Shown here: positions 37,162-45,532 of the stretch, piece by piece
Layout: every line of letters begins with the position of its first letter
How positions within the stretch are numbered: the first letter of the stretch is position 1
Origin: Mycobacterium scrofulaceum
GTDB lineage: Bacteria > Actinomycetota > Actinomycetes > Mycobacteriales > Mycobacteriaceae
DNA length: 45,532 nucleotides
NCBI RefSeq assembly: GCF_001667885.1
Contig: NZ_LZJW01000101.1
Location: forward strand, 1-45,532
Direction: 5' to 3'
Notes under the pieces: model-generated
Told to the model about the DNA's origin: nothing
What the model saw: only the letters and a program-made list of their open reading frames with translations
Database searches by the model: none
Position numbers and translations under genes: made by a program

Positions 37162-38673
37162 CTAGCCCTGCCCGCAGGCCGCAAGCACCAGTTCGCGGAC
37201 CCGAGCCGCGTCGGCCTGCCCCCGGGTGGCCTTCATCACCGCGCCGACGATCGCGCCGGCCGCGGCCACCTTGCCGCCCCGGATCTTCTCCGCCACATCG
37301 GGATTGGCGGCCAGCGCCTCGTCGACCGCGGCCTGGGTCACCGAGTCGTCGCGCACCAGCTCGAGGCCGCGCGTCGCCATCACCTGCTCGGGGTCGCCCT
37401 CGCCGGCCAGCACCCCCTCCACGACCTGGCGGGCCAGCTTGTTGGACAGCTTGCCGTCGTCCACAAGCGCGATCACCGCGGCGACCTGAGCCGGGGTGAT
37501 CGCCAGCTCGTCCAGGCCGACGTTGGCCTCGTTGGCCTTCTGCACCAAGAAATTTCCCCACCAGGCGCGCGCCTGCTCGCTGGTGGCGCCGTGCTTGACC
37601 GTCTCGATCACCAAGTCGACGGCGCCGGCGTTGACCAGGTCGCGCATCACCTCGTCGGAAACGCCCCATTCCTGCTGAATCCTCTTGCGGCTCAGCCACG
37701 GTAGTTCGGGGATCGTCTCGCGGAGCTGCTCGACCCACTCGCGGCTGGGCGCGACCGGTTCGAGGTCGGGCTCGGGGAAATAGCGGTAGTCCTGGGCGGT
37801 CTCCTTGGCGCGGCCCGGGCTGGTGTATCCGGCCTCGTGAAAGTGCCTGGTCTCCTGGATGATCTGACCGCCGGACGCCAGCACGGCGGCCTGCCGCTGC
37901 ATTTCGTAACGCACGGCGACCTCAACGCTTTTCAGCGAGTTGACGTTCTTGGTCTCGGTGCGGGTGCCGAACTCGGTGGAGCCCTTGGGCATCAGCGAGA
38001 CGTTAGAATCGCAACGCATCGATCCCTGGTCCATCCTGACATCGGATACGCCCAAGGCGCGCAACAGGTCTCGCAATGCCGTGACATAGGACCGGGCGAT
38101 CTGGGGGGCCCGCTCGCCGGCGCCGACGATGGGCTTGGTGACGATCTCGATCAGCGGCACACCGGCCCGGTTGTAGTCGAGCAGCGACGTCGTCGCGCCG
38201 TGGATGCGGCCGGTCTCGCTGCCCAGGTGGGTCAGCTTGCCGGTGTCCTCCTCCATGTGCGCGCGCTCGATCTCGACGCGCCACGTGGTGCCGTCGTCCA
38301 GCGGCGCTTCCAGGTATCCGTTGATCGCGATCGGCTCGTCGTACTGGGAAATCTGGTAGTTCTTGGGCATGTCCGGGTAGAAGTAGTTCTTCCGGGCGAA
38401 CCGGCACCACGGCACGATCTCGCAGTTGAGCGCCAGCCCGATCCGGATGGCCGATTCCACCGCCGTGCGGTTGAGCACCGGCAGCGAGCCGGGCAGCCCG
38501 AGGCAGACGGGGCATACCTGGGTGTTGGGTTCGGCGCCGAACGCGGTGGAGCAGCCGCAGAACATCTTGGTGACGGTCGACAGCTCGACGTGCACCTCGA
38601 GGCCGAGTACCGGGTCGAAGCGCGAGATGACCTCGTCGTAGTCCATGAGATCGGCGCTGGCAGCAACACTCAT
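37162..38673 (-). CDS. gatB: Aspartyl/glutamyl-tRNA amidotransferase subunit B
   Basis: GatB binds misacylated Glu-tRNA-Gln (and Asp-tRNA-Asn where present) and phosphorylates the acyl group before GatA-derived ammonia is added. The 503-residue protein has [19 protein letters not shown] with zinc-binding Cys residues, [16 protein letters not shown], and a C-terminal YqeY-like tail domain (from about 350). ATG at 38673 starts [22 protein letters not shown] box 7 nt in front suggests leaderless initiation and touches a tandem palindromic repeat. gatC-gatA lie about 3-4 kb upstream on the same strand, separated by pfkA and an inserted ATPase gene. Confidence 0.96.
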   Translation of the reverse strand: MSVAASADLMDYDEVISRFDPVLGLEVHVELSTVTKMFCGCSTAFGAEPNTQVCPVCLGLPGSLPVLNRTAVESAIRIGLALNCEIVPWCRFARKNYFYPDMPKNYQISQYDEPIAINGYLEAPLDDGTTWRVEIERAHMEEDTGKLTHLGSETGRIHGATTSLLDYNRAGVPLIEIVTKPIVGAGERAPQIARSYVTALRDLLRALGVSDVRMDQGSMRCDSNVSLMPKGSTEFGTRTETKNVNSLKSVEVAVRYEMQRQAAVLASGGQIIQETRHFHEAGYTSPGRAKETAQDYRYFPEPDLEPVAPSREWVEQLRETIPELPWLSRKRIQQEWGVSDEVMRDLVNAGAVDLVIETVKHGATSEQARAWWGNFLVQKANEANVGLDELAITPAQVAAVIALVDDGKLSNKLARQVVEGVLAGEGDPEQVMATRGLELVRDDSVTQAAVDEALAANPDVAEKIRGGKVAAAGAIVGAVMKATRGQADAARVRELVLAACGQG

Positions 38674-38680
38674 GCCGTCG

Positions 38681-38686
38681 ATCGTA
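38681..38686 (-). promoter_or_regulatory. -10 box for gatB at the repeat edge
   Basis: TACGAT on the minus strand, 7 nt before the gatB ATG. The same bases form the linker of the repeat unit; in the second unit the matching bases read ACCGTA, giving TACGGT. Confidence 0.45.
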
Positions 38687-38790
38687 GTGGTGACCGCGAG
38701 CGCGGCGGAGCCGGGCGAAGCGGGTCACCACCATCGACCGTAGTGGTGACCGCGAGCGCGGCGGAGCCGGGCGAAGCGGGTCACCGACGA
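38681..38790. repeat. Tandem pair of 56-nt-spaced palindromic elements upstream of gatB
   Basis: Two near-identical units start at 38685 and 38741. Each contains GTGGTGACCGCGAGCGCGG, paired across a short turn with a right arm ending GAAGCGGGTCACC. They share the frame TAGTGGYGAYCGCRAGCGCGG and the CATCG linker with the pair after rpmB, and the same 56-nt step. The left unit abuts the gatB -10 box TACGAT (38681-38686). The right unit ends just before the MinD-like gene stop (38791). Confidence 0.88.
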
Positions 38791-40023
38791 TCAGGGCCAG
38801 TGCGGCGAGCGGGGCACGGGGAACCGGTCGGGCTCGCCGCCCCTGCCGGGGAACATGTCGGCCAGCACCGCCGCCATCTCGAGGTAACTTCGCCGGCTTT
38901 CCTTGCTCAGTCGATCCAGCTCGATTTGATTCCCGCCGTGGATGTGCCGGTCGAACGGCAGCACCACCGTTGCGCCGACGCGCCCGGACAATCGCTCGAG
39001 CTCGGTGGCGGCCAGCAGTTCCACCTTGGCCGGCTCGACGTGGTTGATCGCCAGTACCGTCGACTGCACCAGCCATTGATATGCGTTGTTGGCCAACCAA
39101 TCCAGTGTGGTGGCGGTCTTCCGAATCGCGTCGATGGACGTGCTGGTCACCACGACCAACGCCAGCGCCTCGCGCAGGACCGCGTCCATCACCCCCGAGT
39201 TGAGCGCCTTCGCGCAGTCCACCAACACCACCGAATAGTGGTTCCGCAGGATCGAAAACGCCTTGACCGCGTCGTGCCGCTCGAGCCGCCAGTCGGTGTG
39301 CGCGTAGTCGGGCAATCCGAGCACTTCCAGGCCGAAGTTGTTCATGTAGGTGTGCGCCCGGACGTCCGCGTAACTCGTGATCGTGTCGTCGGCGAGCAGC
39401 TCGGCCATTCCCAGTGCGTTGGGCTTGCCGTGGCGCTCCACCAGGTCGCCGGCGTCCATGTCGACGGCGACGATCCGGTCGTGGCGCACGTCGGCGAACG
39501 TCGACCCCAGCGCCTCCACCACCGCGGTCTTGCCGACGCCGCCCTTGAGGTTGAGAACGGCGATGGGAAATGCGCCGCCCACCTCCGCACGGATGCGGTT
39601 GCGCAGCTCCTCTGCGTACCGGGCGTCTTTGCCGGGGCCTAGATCGACGCCCGTCAGGCGACGGACCATTTCTCGCCAGCTAAACCGGGAGGTGACGTCG
39701 CGCTCCTGCTGGTCGAGCCCGTCCAGCGCCGTCCCGCCCGGCAGTCGAGCAGGCCGTCGCCCCGCGGGGCCTCCCGGCGCCGGGGCGGGTGCGGGTGGGG
39801 GCGGCCTGAACGGCGGCCGGCGGATGGCCGGGTCCGATGGGTGGGGCTGAGGCACTGTGGCGGCCGCCGGATCGGCATCGACACGCCGCGCGGGCGGACG
39901 CGGCAGACGAACCGGCGGGCCCACCGGCCCCGCCGTCGCCGCGGGGTGCTGAACGACTCCGCGAATCGAACCGCGGTTGCTCACTTCGGGGGTATAACCG
40001 CTGGGAACCGGTTCGGAAACCAC
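38791..40023 (-). CDS. MinD/ParA-like ATPase with Pro-rich N-terminus (EspI-like)
   Basis: The 410-residue protein has an N-terminal region of about 100 residues dominated by Pro, Ala and Arg (including PPFRPPPPAPAPAPGG), then a MinD/SIMIBI ATPase domain. Its deviant Walker A is LNLKGGVGKTAVVEALG near residue 160; VDMDAGDL and VVLVDCAKALNSGV follow. This layout is typical of the ESX-associated EspI (Rv3876) and related mycobacterial proteins, but no ESX genes are nearby. GTG at 40023 is used. From memory gatB and pfkA are neighbours in M. tuberculosis, so this gene is an insertion. Its partner is unknown. Confidence 0.85.
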   Translation of the reverse strand: MVSEPVPSGYTPEVSNRGSIRGVVQHPAATAGPVGPPVRLPRPPARRVDADPAAATVPQPHPSDPAIRRPPFRPPPPAPAPAPGGPAGRRPARLPGGTALDGLDQQERDVTSRFSWREMVRRLTGVDLGPGKDARYAEELRNRIRAEVGGAFPIAVLNLKGGVGKTAVVEALGSTFADVRHDRIVAVDMDAGDLVERHGKPNALGMAELLADDTITSYADVRAHTYMNNFGLEVLGLPDYAHTDWRLERHDAVKAFSILRNHYSVVLVDCAKALNSGVMDAVLREALALVVVTSTSIDAIRKTATTLDWLANNAYQWLVQSTVLAINHVEPAKVELLAATELERLSGRVGATVVLPFDRHIHGGNQIELDRLSKESRRSYLEMAAVLADMFPGRGGEPDRFPVPRSPHWP

Positions 40024-40131
40024 GAATTTTGCGCGACCGGGCCCCGAGCTGGGCGGCCGTGGGGCAAGTTCAGGCCCTGGTCAGGCCGGGGTCAGGTCAG
40101 GGCCACCCGCCGTTTGCCGAATCCGCGGGGA

Positions 40132-41163
40132 TCAGCCGAAGAAGGCGGCGGCGTCGTCGTAGCGACTTTCGGGCACCAGCTTGAGCTGGCGCACGGCGTC
40201 GGCCAGCGCCACCCGCCCGATGTCCTGCCCCCGCAGCGACACCATCTGGCCGTACTCGCCGGCATGGGCGGCGTCGGCGGCGTTCACGCCGAACCGGGTG
40301 GCCAGCACCCGGTCGTAGGCGGTCGGGGTGCCGCCGCGCTGGACGTGACCGAGCACGGTCACCCGGACGTCCTTGTTGATCCGCTTCTCCACCTCGGCGC
40401 CCAGCTGGGCCGCGACGCCGGTGAACTTCTCGTGGCCGAACTCGTCAAGTCCGCCCTCGCGCAACGAGATTGAGCCCGGAATCGGTTTGGCCCCCTCGGC
40501 GACCACGCAGATGAAGTGCGAATCTCCGCGCTGGAAGCGGCGTTTCACCAACCGGCACACCTCCTCGACGTCGAAGGGCTGCTCGGGAATCAGCGTCATG
40601 TGCGCGCCAGAAGCCAGGCCGGCGTTCAGCGCGATCCAGCCGGCGTGCCTGCCCATCACCTCCACCAGCATCACCCGCTGATGGGATTCCGCGGTGCTGT
40701 GCAGCCGGTCGATCGCCTCGGTGGCGACGGTGAGCGCGGTGTCGTGACCGAAAGTGACGTCGGTGCAATCGATGTCGTTGTCGATGGTCTTCGGCACGCC
40801 GACGACGGGAACGTTCTCCTCCGACAGCCAGTGCGCTGCGGTCAGGGTGCCTTCGCCGCCGATCGGGATGAGCACGTCGATGCCGTTGTCGTCCAGGGTC
40901 TGCTTGATCTGGTCCAGCCCGGCCCGCAACTTGTCGGGATGCACCCGGGCGGTCCCCAGCATGGTGCCGCCCTTGGCCAGCAGCCGGTCATTGCGGTCGT
41001 CGTTCTGCAGTTGTATGCGCCGATTTTCCAGCAATCCGCGCCACCCGTCCTGGAAGCCGACCACCGACGAGCCGTACCGGGCGTCGCAGGTGCGCACCAC
41101 CGCCCGGATGACCGCGTTCAGCCCCGGGCAGTCACCACCTCCAGTGAGAACTCCGATCCGCAT
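40132..41163 (-). CDS. pfkA: 6-phosphofructokinase, ATP-dependent
   Basis: PfkA phosphorylates fructose 6-phosphate in glycolysis. The 343-residue protein starts [20 protein letters not shown] with the nucleotide-binding loop. GGEGTL near residue 104 has Gly where PPi-dependent enzymes have Asp, so ATP use is expected. KTIDNDI carries the catalytic Asp and [10 protein letters not shown] the substrate-binding region. The 108 bp between its end and the MinD-like gene hold no gene, only short CAGG-rich repeats. It is 65 nt downstream of gatA on the same strand. Confidence 0.96.
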   Translation of the reverse strand: MRIGVLTGGGDCPGLNAVIRAVVRTCDARYGSSVVGFQDGWRGLLENRRIQLQNDDRNDRLLAKGGTMLGTARVHPDKLRAGLDQIKQTLDDNGIDVLIPIGGEGTLTAAHWLSEENVPVVGVPKTIDNDIDCTDVTFGHDTALTVATEAIDRLHSTAESHQRVMLVEVMGRHAGWIALNAGLASGAHMTLIPEQPFDVEEVCRLVKRRFQRGDSHFICVVAEGAKPIPGSISLREGGLDEFGHEKFTGVAAQLGAEVEKRINKDVRVTVLGHVQRGGTPTAYDRVLATRFGVNAADAAHAGEYGQMVSLRGQDIGRVALADAVRQLKLVPESRYDDAAAFFG

Positions 41164-41228
41164 GCCCTTATCTTGCCTGGGGCGACGCCCCTATGGCGCG
41201 AGCAGGCGCAAAATCGCCCGGTAAGCGG

Positions 41229-42716
41229 CTACAGGGTGGGTGCCGACGGCAGCGGGCCGCGCGCCGCCTCGTAGGCGGCGCCCACCCGGTAGAGGCGGTC
41301 GTCGGCCAGCGCAGGGGCCATGATCTGCAGTCCGACCGGGAGGCCGTCATCGGGTGACAACCCCGAAGGCACCGACATGCCGCAGTGGCCGGCCAGGTTC
41401 AGCGGCAGCGTGCACAGGTCGAACAGGTACATCGCCAGGGGGTCGTCCACCTTCTCGCCCAGCGGGAAGGCGGTGGTCGGCGTCGCGGGCGACACCACCA
41501 CGTCGACGGACTCGTAGGCCCGGTCCAGGTCGCGGGCGATCAGCGTGCGCACCTTCTGCGCCTGGTTGTAATAGGCGTCGTAGTACCCGGCCGAGAGCGC
41601 GTAGGTGCCGATCATGATGCGCCGCTTGACTTCCGGACCGAAACCGGCGGCCCGGGTCAGTGCCATCACCTCCTCGGCGCTGTGTGTCCCGTCGTCACCG
41701 ACGCGCAGCCCGTATCGCATCGCGTCGAAGCGGGCCAGGTTGCTCGACACCTCCGACGGCAGGATCAGGTAGTAGGCCGCCAGCGCGTATTCGAAGTGCG
41801 GGCAATCGACTTCGGTCACCTCGGCGCCCAACTCGGTCAGCCGCCCGACGGCGGCCTCGAACGAGGACAGCACGCCCGGCTGGTAGCCGTCGCCGCGCAG
41901 CTGCTTCACGACTCCGACGCGCACGCCCTTGAGGTCACCCGTCCCGCCGGTTTTGGCGGCCCCGACCACATCGGGTATCGCCGCCTCGACGGACGTGGAG
42001 TCACGGGGGTCGTGGCCGGCGATCACCTGGTGCAGCAGCGCGGTGTCCAGCACCGTGCGCGCGCACGGGCCGCCCTGATCCAGCGACGACGCGCACGCGA
42101 CGAGGCCGTAGCGCGACACGGTGCCGTAGGTCGGCTTGACGCCGACCGTCGCGGTCAGCGCCGCCGGCTGCCGGATCGAGCCGCCGGTGTCGGACCCGAT
42201 GGCCAGGGGCGCCTGGAACGCGGCCAGCGCCGCCGCGCTGCCTCCCCCGGAGCCGCCGGGCACCCGGTCGAGATCCCACGGGTTGCGGGTGGGGCCGTAG
42301 GCGGAGTTCTCCGTCGAGCTGCCCATCGCGAACTCGTCCATGTTGGTCTTGCCCAGGATCGGGATGCCCGCCGCGCGCAACCGCGTGGTGACGGTGGCGT
42401 CATAGGGCGAACGCCAGCCTTCGAGGATCTTGGAGCCGCAGGTGGTGGGCATGTCGACGGTGGTGAACACGTCTTTGAGCGCCAGCGGGACCCCGGCCAG
42501 CGGCGAGGGCAGCCGCTCCCCGGCGGCCACCGCCTCGTCGACGACAGCGGCCGCCCCCAACGCCTCGTCGGCGGCCACGTGCAGGAAGGCGTGGTAGCGG
42601 TCGTCGGTCGCCGCGATCTGGTCCAGGCACGCCCGGGTGACCTCGACCGACGACAGCTCCTTGGCCGCGATCCGGGCCGCTAGGGTCGCGGCGTCGGACC
42701 GGATGATCTCGTTCAC
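41229..42716 (-). CDS. gatA: Aspartyl/glutamyl-tRNA amidotransferase subunit A
   Basis: GatA hydrolyses glutamine and passes ammonia to GatB. The 495-residue amidase-signature protein has the catalytic Lys in PLALKDVF, the Gly/Ser-rich [13 protein letters not shown] and the cis-Ser/nucleophile region [14 protein letters not shown] at 42716 overlaps the gatC stop as GTGA and begins [16 protein letters not shown]; the frame is open for 127 more codons upstream but that part is antisense or gatC-overlapping and unconserved. Confidence 0.96.
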   Translation of the reverse strand: MNEIIRSDAATLAARIAAKELSSVEVTRACLDQIAATDDRYHAFLHVAADEALGAAAVVDEAVAAGERLPSPLAGVPLALKDVFTTVDMPTTCGSKILEGWRSPYDATVTTRLRAAGIPILGKTNMDEFAMGSSTENSAYGPTRNPWDLDRVPGGSGGGSAAALAAFQAPLAIGSDTGGSIRQPAALTATVGVKPTYGTVSRYGLVACASSLDQGGPCARTVLDTALLHQVIAGHDPRDSTSVEAAIPDVVGAAKTGGTGDLKGVRVGVVKQLRGDGYQPGVLSSFEAAVGRLTELGAEVTEVDCPHFEYALAAYYLILPSEVSSNLARFDAMRYGLRVGDDGTHSAEEVMALTRAAGFGPEVKRRIMIGTYALSAGYYDAYYNQAQKVRTLIARDLDRAYESVDVVVSPATPTTAFPLGEKVDDPLAMYLFDLCTLPLNLAGHCGMSVPSGLSPDDGLPVGLQIMAPALADDRLYRVGAAYEAARGPLPSAPTL

Positions 42717-43012
42717 TCGCTGTCCCCCAGGATCTGCGGCACCGCGAAGCGGCCATCGGCGGCCTCGGGCGCCTGGGCCAGCGCCTCGGACTGCGTCAGG
42801 CAGGGGGTCGGCTCGTCCGGCCGGGTGACGTTCACGTCCTTGAGCGGGTTGTCGGTCGCTTCGACGCCGGTGACGTCGACCGCCTGCACCTGGCTGACGT
42901 GGGTCAGGATGGCGTCGAGCTGGCCGGCGAAGCTGTCGAGTTCGCTGTCGGTCAACGCCAGCCGGGACAGCCGGGCCAGGTGCGCCACCTCGTCGCGGGA
43001 GATCTGAGACAC
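42713..43012 (-). CDS. gatC: Aspartyl/glutamyl-tRNA amidotransferase subunit C
   Basis: GatC wraps around GatA and stabilises the GatCAB complex. The 99-residue protein has the usual start [21 protein letters not shown] and the Pro-rich belt region (residues 60-80, [12 protein letters not shown]) near the end. GTG at 43012 is the start. TAGGCT 8 nt upstream makes a leaderless transcript possible. It overlaps gatA by 4 nt and is probably the first gene of a gatC-gatA-pfkA unit. Confidence 0.95.
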   Translation of the reverse strand: MSQISRDEVAHLARLSRLALTDSELDSFAGQLDAILTHVSQVQAVDVTGVEATDNPLKDVNVTRPDEPTPCLTQSEALAQAPEAADGRFAVPQILGDSE

Positions 43013-43020
43013 GACAGGAA

Positions 43021-43026
43021 AGCCTA
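43021..43026 (-). promoter_or_regulatory. -10 box for gatC
   Basis: TAGGCT on the minus strand, 8 nt before the gatC GTG. Confidence 0.45.
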
Positions 43027-43108
43027 GTCGCGACCGCGGGGCCAGGTTCAGGGCCGCCGGTTATGCGCAGAAATGCAGTCCACGCATCGCTGTGCAACAG
43101 TGTTGGCC

Positions 43109-43765
43109 GTGCCGTCGTATCTGTTGCGCATCGAGCTGGTCGACCGCCCGGGAAGCCTGGGCTCGCTGGCCGTCGCGCTCGGTTCCGTGGGCGCCGACAT
43201 CCTGTCCCTTGACGTGGTCGAGCGCAGCTCGGGTTATGCGATCGACGACCTGGTGATCGAGTTGCCCCCCGGCGCGATGCCGGACACGCTGATCACCGCC
43301 GCGGAATCACTCAACGGTGTTCGGGTGGACAGCGTGCGCCCGCACACCGGGCTGCTGGAAGCGCATCGCGAGCTCGAGTTGCTGGACCACGTCGCCGCGG
43401 CCGGCGACAACGCGTCCCGGCTGCAGGTCCTGGCCAACGAGGCGCCCCGGGTGCTGCGGGTCAGCTGGTGCACCGTGGTGCGCAGCGCGGGCGACGGGCT
43501 CCAGCGGCTGGCCTCGAGCCCCGGGGCGCCCGAGACGCGGGCCGATTCGGCCCCGTGGCTGCCGATCGAGCGGGCCGTCACGCTCGACAGCGCGGGCGAT
43601 TGGGTGCCGCAGGCCTGGCGCGACATGGACACCACGATGGTCGCGGCCCCGCTGGGCGATCCGCACACCGCGGTGGTGCTGGGCCGCCCGGGCCCGGAAT
43701 TCCGGCCGTCGGAGGTGGCCCGCCTGGGCTACCTGGCCGGGATCGTCGCCACCATGCTCCGCTAG
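43109..43765 (+). CDS. ACT-domain protein (Rv3013-like)
   Basis: The 218-residue protein has an ACT domain at its start ([36 protein letters not shown]), which usually binds amino acids, followed by about 130 residues with a GAF-like look and no catalytic motif that I recognise. The M. tuberculosis counterpart, Rv3013, also lies beside gatC and is uncharacterised. GTG at 43109 matches that protein's start; GTG/ATG choices from 43073 would add 12 unconserved residues. Its stop shares CTAG (43762-43765) with the convergent mmpL stop. Confidence 0.85.
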   Translation: MPSYLLRIELVDRPGSLGSLAVALGSVGADILSLDVVERSSGYAIDDLVIELPPGAMPDTLITAAESLNGVRVDSVRPHTGLLEAHRELELLDHVAAAGDNASRLQVLANEAPRVLRVSWCTVVRSAGDGLQRLASSPGAPETRADSAPWLPIERAVTLDSAGDWVPQAWRDMDTTMVAAPLGDPHTAVVLGRPGPEFRPSEVARLGYLAGIVATMLR

Positions 43766-45465
43766 CGCGCCGAGCCGGACAGCACCGTCGGCGAGGTCGA
43801 GCCGGACAGCACCGCCGGGTCGTCGTCCTCCCACAGCAACAACTGCCGAACCGCCGGGCGCGGACCGTAGGGCCGCAGCATGGTGCTGGCCGGGCGCGGG
43901 CGCACCCGTTGCGGCCACCAGAACCAGCGCCCGAGAATCCTTGCGACGGAAGGCGTCATGAACGACCGCACGATCAGCGTGTCGAACAGCAGGCCGAGGC
44001 CGATCGTCGTCCCGATCTGACCGAGAACCTGAAAACCGCTGAAGACGAACGCGCACATGGTCACCGCGAAGACGATGCCGGCCGAGGTGACCACCGATCC
44101 GGAACCCGCCATCGCCCGGATGATGCCGGTGTTCAAGCCGGCGTGAATCTCTTCCTTGAACCGGGAGATCAACAGCAGGTTGTAGTCGGATCCCACTGCG
44201 AGAAGCAGGATCACGGCCAGCGCGAGGACCACCCAATACAGCTGTATGCCGAGGAGGTACTGCCAGACCAGGACCGAGAGCCCGAACGATGCGCCCAGCG
44301 ACAGGGCGACGGTGCCCACGATGACCAGCGCGGCGATCAGGCTGCGCGTGATGATCATCATGATCAGCAGGATCAGGCTGAGCGCGGCGAACGCGACGAT
44401 CATCAGGTCGTACTTGGCACCGTCCTGAATGTCCTTGTACGTCGCGGCCGTCCCGCCGAGATAGATTCCCGCGTCCGCCATCGGCGTGCCCTTCAGGGCC
44501 TCGTGCGCCGCCTTGGCCATCGGGTCGATGTGCGAAATGCCTTGCGGGGTAGCGGGATCGCCTTCGTGCGTGACGATCATGCGGGCGGCCTTGCCGTCGG
44601 GTGAGAGGAACAGTTTGAGCCCGCGCTTGAAGTCGGGGTTGTTGAACACCTCCGGCGGCAGGTAGAAGGTGTCGTCGTTCTTGGCGGCGTCGAAGGCCCG
44701 CCCCAGCGCGGTCGCGTTGTCGATCGCGGCCGCGGTCTGCGCGTAGATGCCCGACAGCGTGGCGTAATTGGCCAAAGTCAAATCGCGGTTGGTCTGTTGA
44801 CTCTGGATCTGCGGCGGTATCAGCGCCACCAGTTTCGGCTGCAGCGCGTCGAGCTTATCGAGTGAGGCCGTGAGGTTTTCGAACTTCTCGGTGAGCTGAT
44901 CGATCCCGTCGAGCGCGTCGAAGAGCGATCTGAACGCGAAGCAGATGGGAATGTCGTAGCAATGCCGTTCCCAGTAGAAGTAGCTGCGAACCGGTCGGAA
45001 GAAGTCGTCGAAGTACGCGATCTTGTCGCGCAGGTCCTGGATGGTGCCGAGCGTGTCGTGGAAACTCTCGGTCTCGTCGTGGGTGGTGCCGGCGAGCTGC
45101 TGCTGCAATACGTATTGCTGCTTGAGGATGTCGATGGTCTTGTTCAGCTCGTTCGCCTGTTTGAGGGCGTCGTTGGCCCGATCCTGTTGGTAGGTCAGGT
45201 TTTCCTGCTGCGCCGCGCTGGAGTTGCTGACCACGAACGCCAGGGAGCTGTGCACCAGCGGGGTGCCCAACGGCCGGGTGATGGTCTGCACCTGCGCGAC
45301 GCCGGGAACGTGAAATACCGCCTTGGCCACCTTGTCCAGGATGAGCATGCTTTCCGGGTTACGCATGTCGTGATCGGTTTCGACCATGAGCAATTCGGGC
45401 TCCAGCCGGGCCCGCGAGAAATGTTTCTCGGCCGCGGTGTAGCCGACATTGGCCGGCGCGCTGGC
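43762..45465 (-). CDS. MmpL-family RND transporter, truncated at a fold-back junction
   Basis: MmpL proteins export lipids and siderophores across the inner membrane. The visible 568 codons cover the periplasmic stretch starting [21 protein letters not shown], a coiled-coil-rich loop (residues roughly 70-230 of the visible part) with two Cys in [10 protein letters not shown], and the C-terminal transmembrane block ending [17 protein letters not shown], then a polar tail. That tail ends with a near-duplicate ([16 protein letters not shown]). The coding sense stops making sense beyond about 45465: the preceding membrane segment is present but on the other strand (45446-45532). The gene's N-terminal half is therefore missing or inverted here. 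Confidence 0.88.
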   Translation of the reverse strand, partial: ASAPANVGYTAAEKHFSRARLEPELLMVETDHDMRNPESMLILDKVAKAVFHVPGVAQVQTITRPLGTPLVHSSLAFVVSNSSAAQQENLTYQQDRANDALKQANELNKTIDILKQQYVLQQQLAGTTHDETESFHDTLGTIQDLRDKIAYFDDFFRPVRSYFYWERHCYDIPICFAFRSLFDALDGIDQLTEKFENLTASLDKLDALQPKLVALIPPQIQSQQTNRDLTLANYATLSGIYAQTAAAIDNATALGRAFDAAKNDDTFYLPPEVFNNPDFKRGLKLFLSPDGKAARMIVTHEGDPATPQGISHIDPMAKAAHEALKGTPMADAGIYLGGTAATYKDIQDGAKYDLMIVAFAALSLILLIMMIITRSLIAALVIVGTVALSLGASFGLSVLVWQYLLGIQLYWVVLALAVILLLAVGSDYNLLLISRFKEEIHAGLNTGIIRAMAGSGSVVTSAGIVFAVTMCAFVFSGFQVLGQIGTTIGLGLLFDTLIVRSFMTPSVARILGRWFWWPQRVRPRPASTMLRPYGPRPAVRQLLLWEDDDPAVLSGSTSPTVLSGSAR

Positions 45466-45532
45466 GCTGGTGGGCCTGATCGCTTTGCCCGGCTACAAGA
45501 CCAGTTACGACACGCGTCCCTACATGCCGGCC
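45446..45532 (+). pseudogene. Inverted mmpL fragment (membrane segment plus KTSY stretch)
   Basis: The plus strand reads [18 protein letters not shown] followed by TSYDTRPYMPA up to the window end. In MmpL proteins this hydrophobic segment and the LPGYKTSY...P motif lie just before the PANxGYxAA motif, which here is on the minus strand immediately adjacent. The fragment is thus the natural upstream continuation of the minus-strand mmpL, in reversed orientation. Confidence 0.8.

Noticed and set aside
37837..39642. 601-codon plus-strand frame opposite gatB and the MinD-like gene
   Set aside because: Antisense shadow crossing two real genes and the repeat pair between them.

Overview
The window looks like a chromosomal contig of a slow-growing nontuberculous Mycobacterium, possibly of the M. 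avium group. The base composition is very GC-rich, there are many GTG and some TTG starts, and the gene set is mycobacterial: hupB with a long Lys/Ala/Pro tail, fbiD, mutT1, lppZ, cfp6, a DoxX-family gene and an MmpL transporter. The conserved gene order matches, from memory, the M. tuberculosis stretch from recG (Rv2973c) to Rv3013. The species assignment is inference. The window opens inside recG and closes inside a disrupted mmpL.

Layout: 1-3344 holds recG (3' part missing), a FakA/DAK2-family gene, and divergent rpmB. 3463-10163 is an accessory block: two short-chain dehydrogenases (SDRs) on the minus strand, a divergent four-gene operon (SnoaL-like protein, sulfotransferase, DUF1214-type protein, SDR), and a medium-chain reductase translationally coupled to ung. 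10160-18847 is the conserved run ung, thiL, DUF3515 gene, ddlA, gpsA, fbiD, ppk1, mutT1. 18917-23151 holds hupB, leuD-leuC, a divergent IclR regulator and an F420-type flavin-fold protein. 23158-25786 holds tRNA-Glu, tRNA-Gln, gltX and a fumarylacetoacetate-hydrolase-family gene. 25867-34302 holds an MFS transporter, leuB, serA, a WrbA-like gene and the ilvB-ilvN-ilvC operon behind a leader-peptide attenuator. 34364-43765 holds cfp6, doxX, lppZ, gatB, a MinD-like ATPase, pfkA, gatA, gatC and an ACT-domain protein. The minus-strand mmpL follows.

Two pathways are concentrated here. Branched-chain amino acid synthesis is represented by ilvB, ilvN, ilvC, leuC, leuD and leuB plus a candidate local regulator. 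Indirect Gln-tRNA synthesis is represented by GluRS, tRNA-Gln, and GatA, GatB and GatC. Coenzyme F420 metabolism also appears (fbiD and the flavin-fold protein).

The least explained content is as follows. (a) The SDR/sulfotransferase/DUF1214 block. (b) A family of roughly 56-bp palindromic elements, present as tandem pairs after rpmB and in front of gatB, and an unrelated duplicated hairpin between wrbA and ilvC; each pair sits next to a gene I do not expect at that place in M. tuberculosis. (c) The attenuator in front of ilvB. (d) A fold-back junction inside mmpL at the right end, either an inversion or an assembly artefact. (e) A recurring TANNNT box 6-9 nt in front of start codons, consistent with leaderless mRNAs. 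No IS element, prophage or CRISPR array was seen. There is no gene-free stretch longer than about 300 bp.
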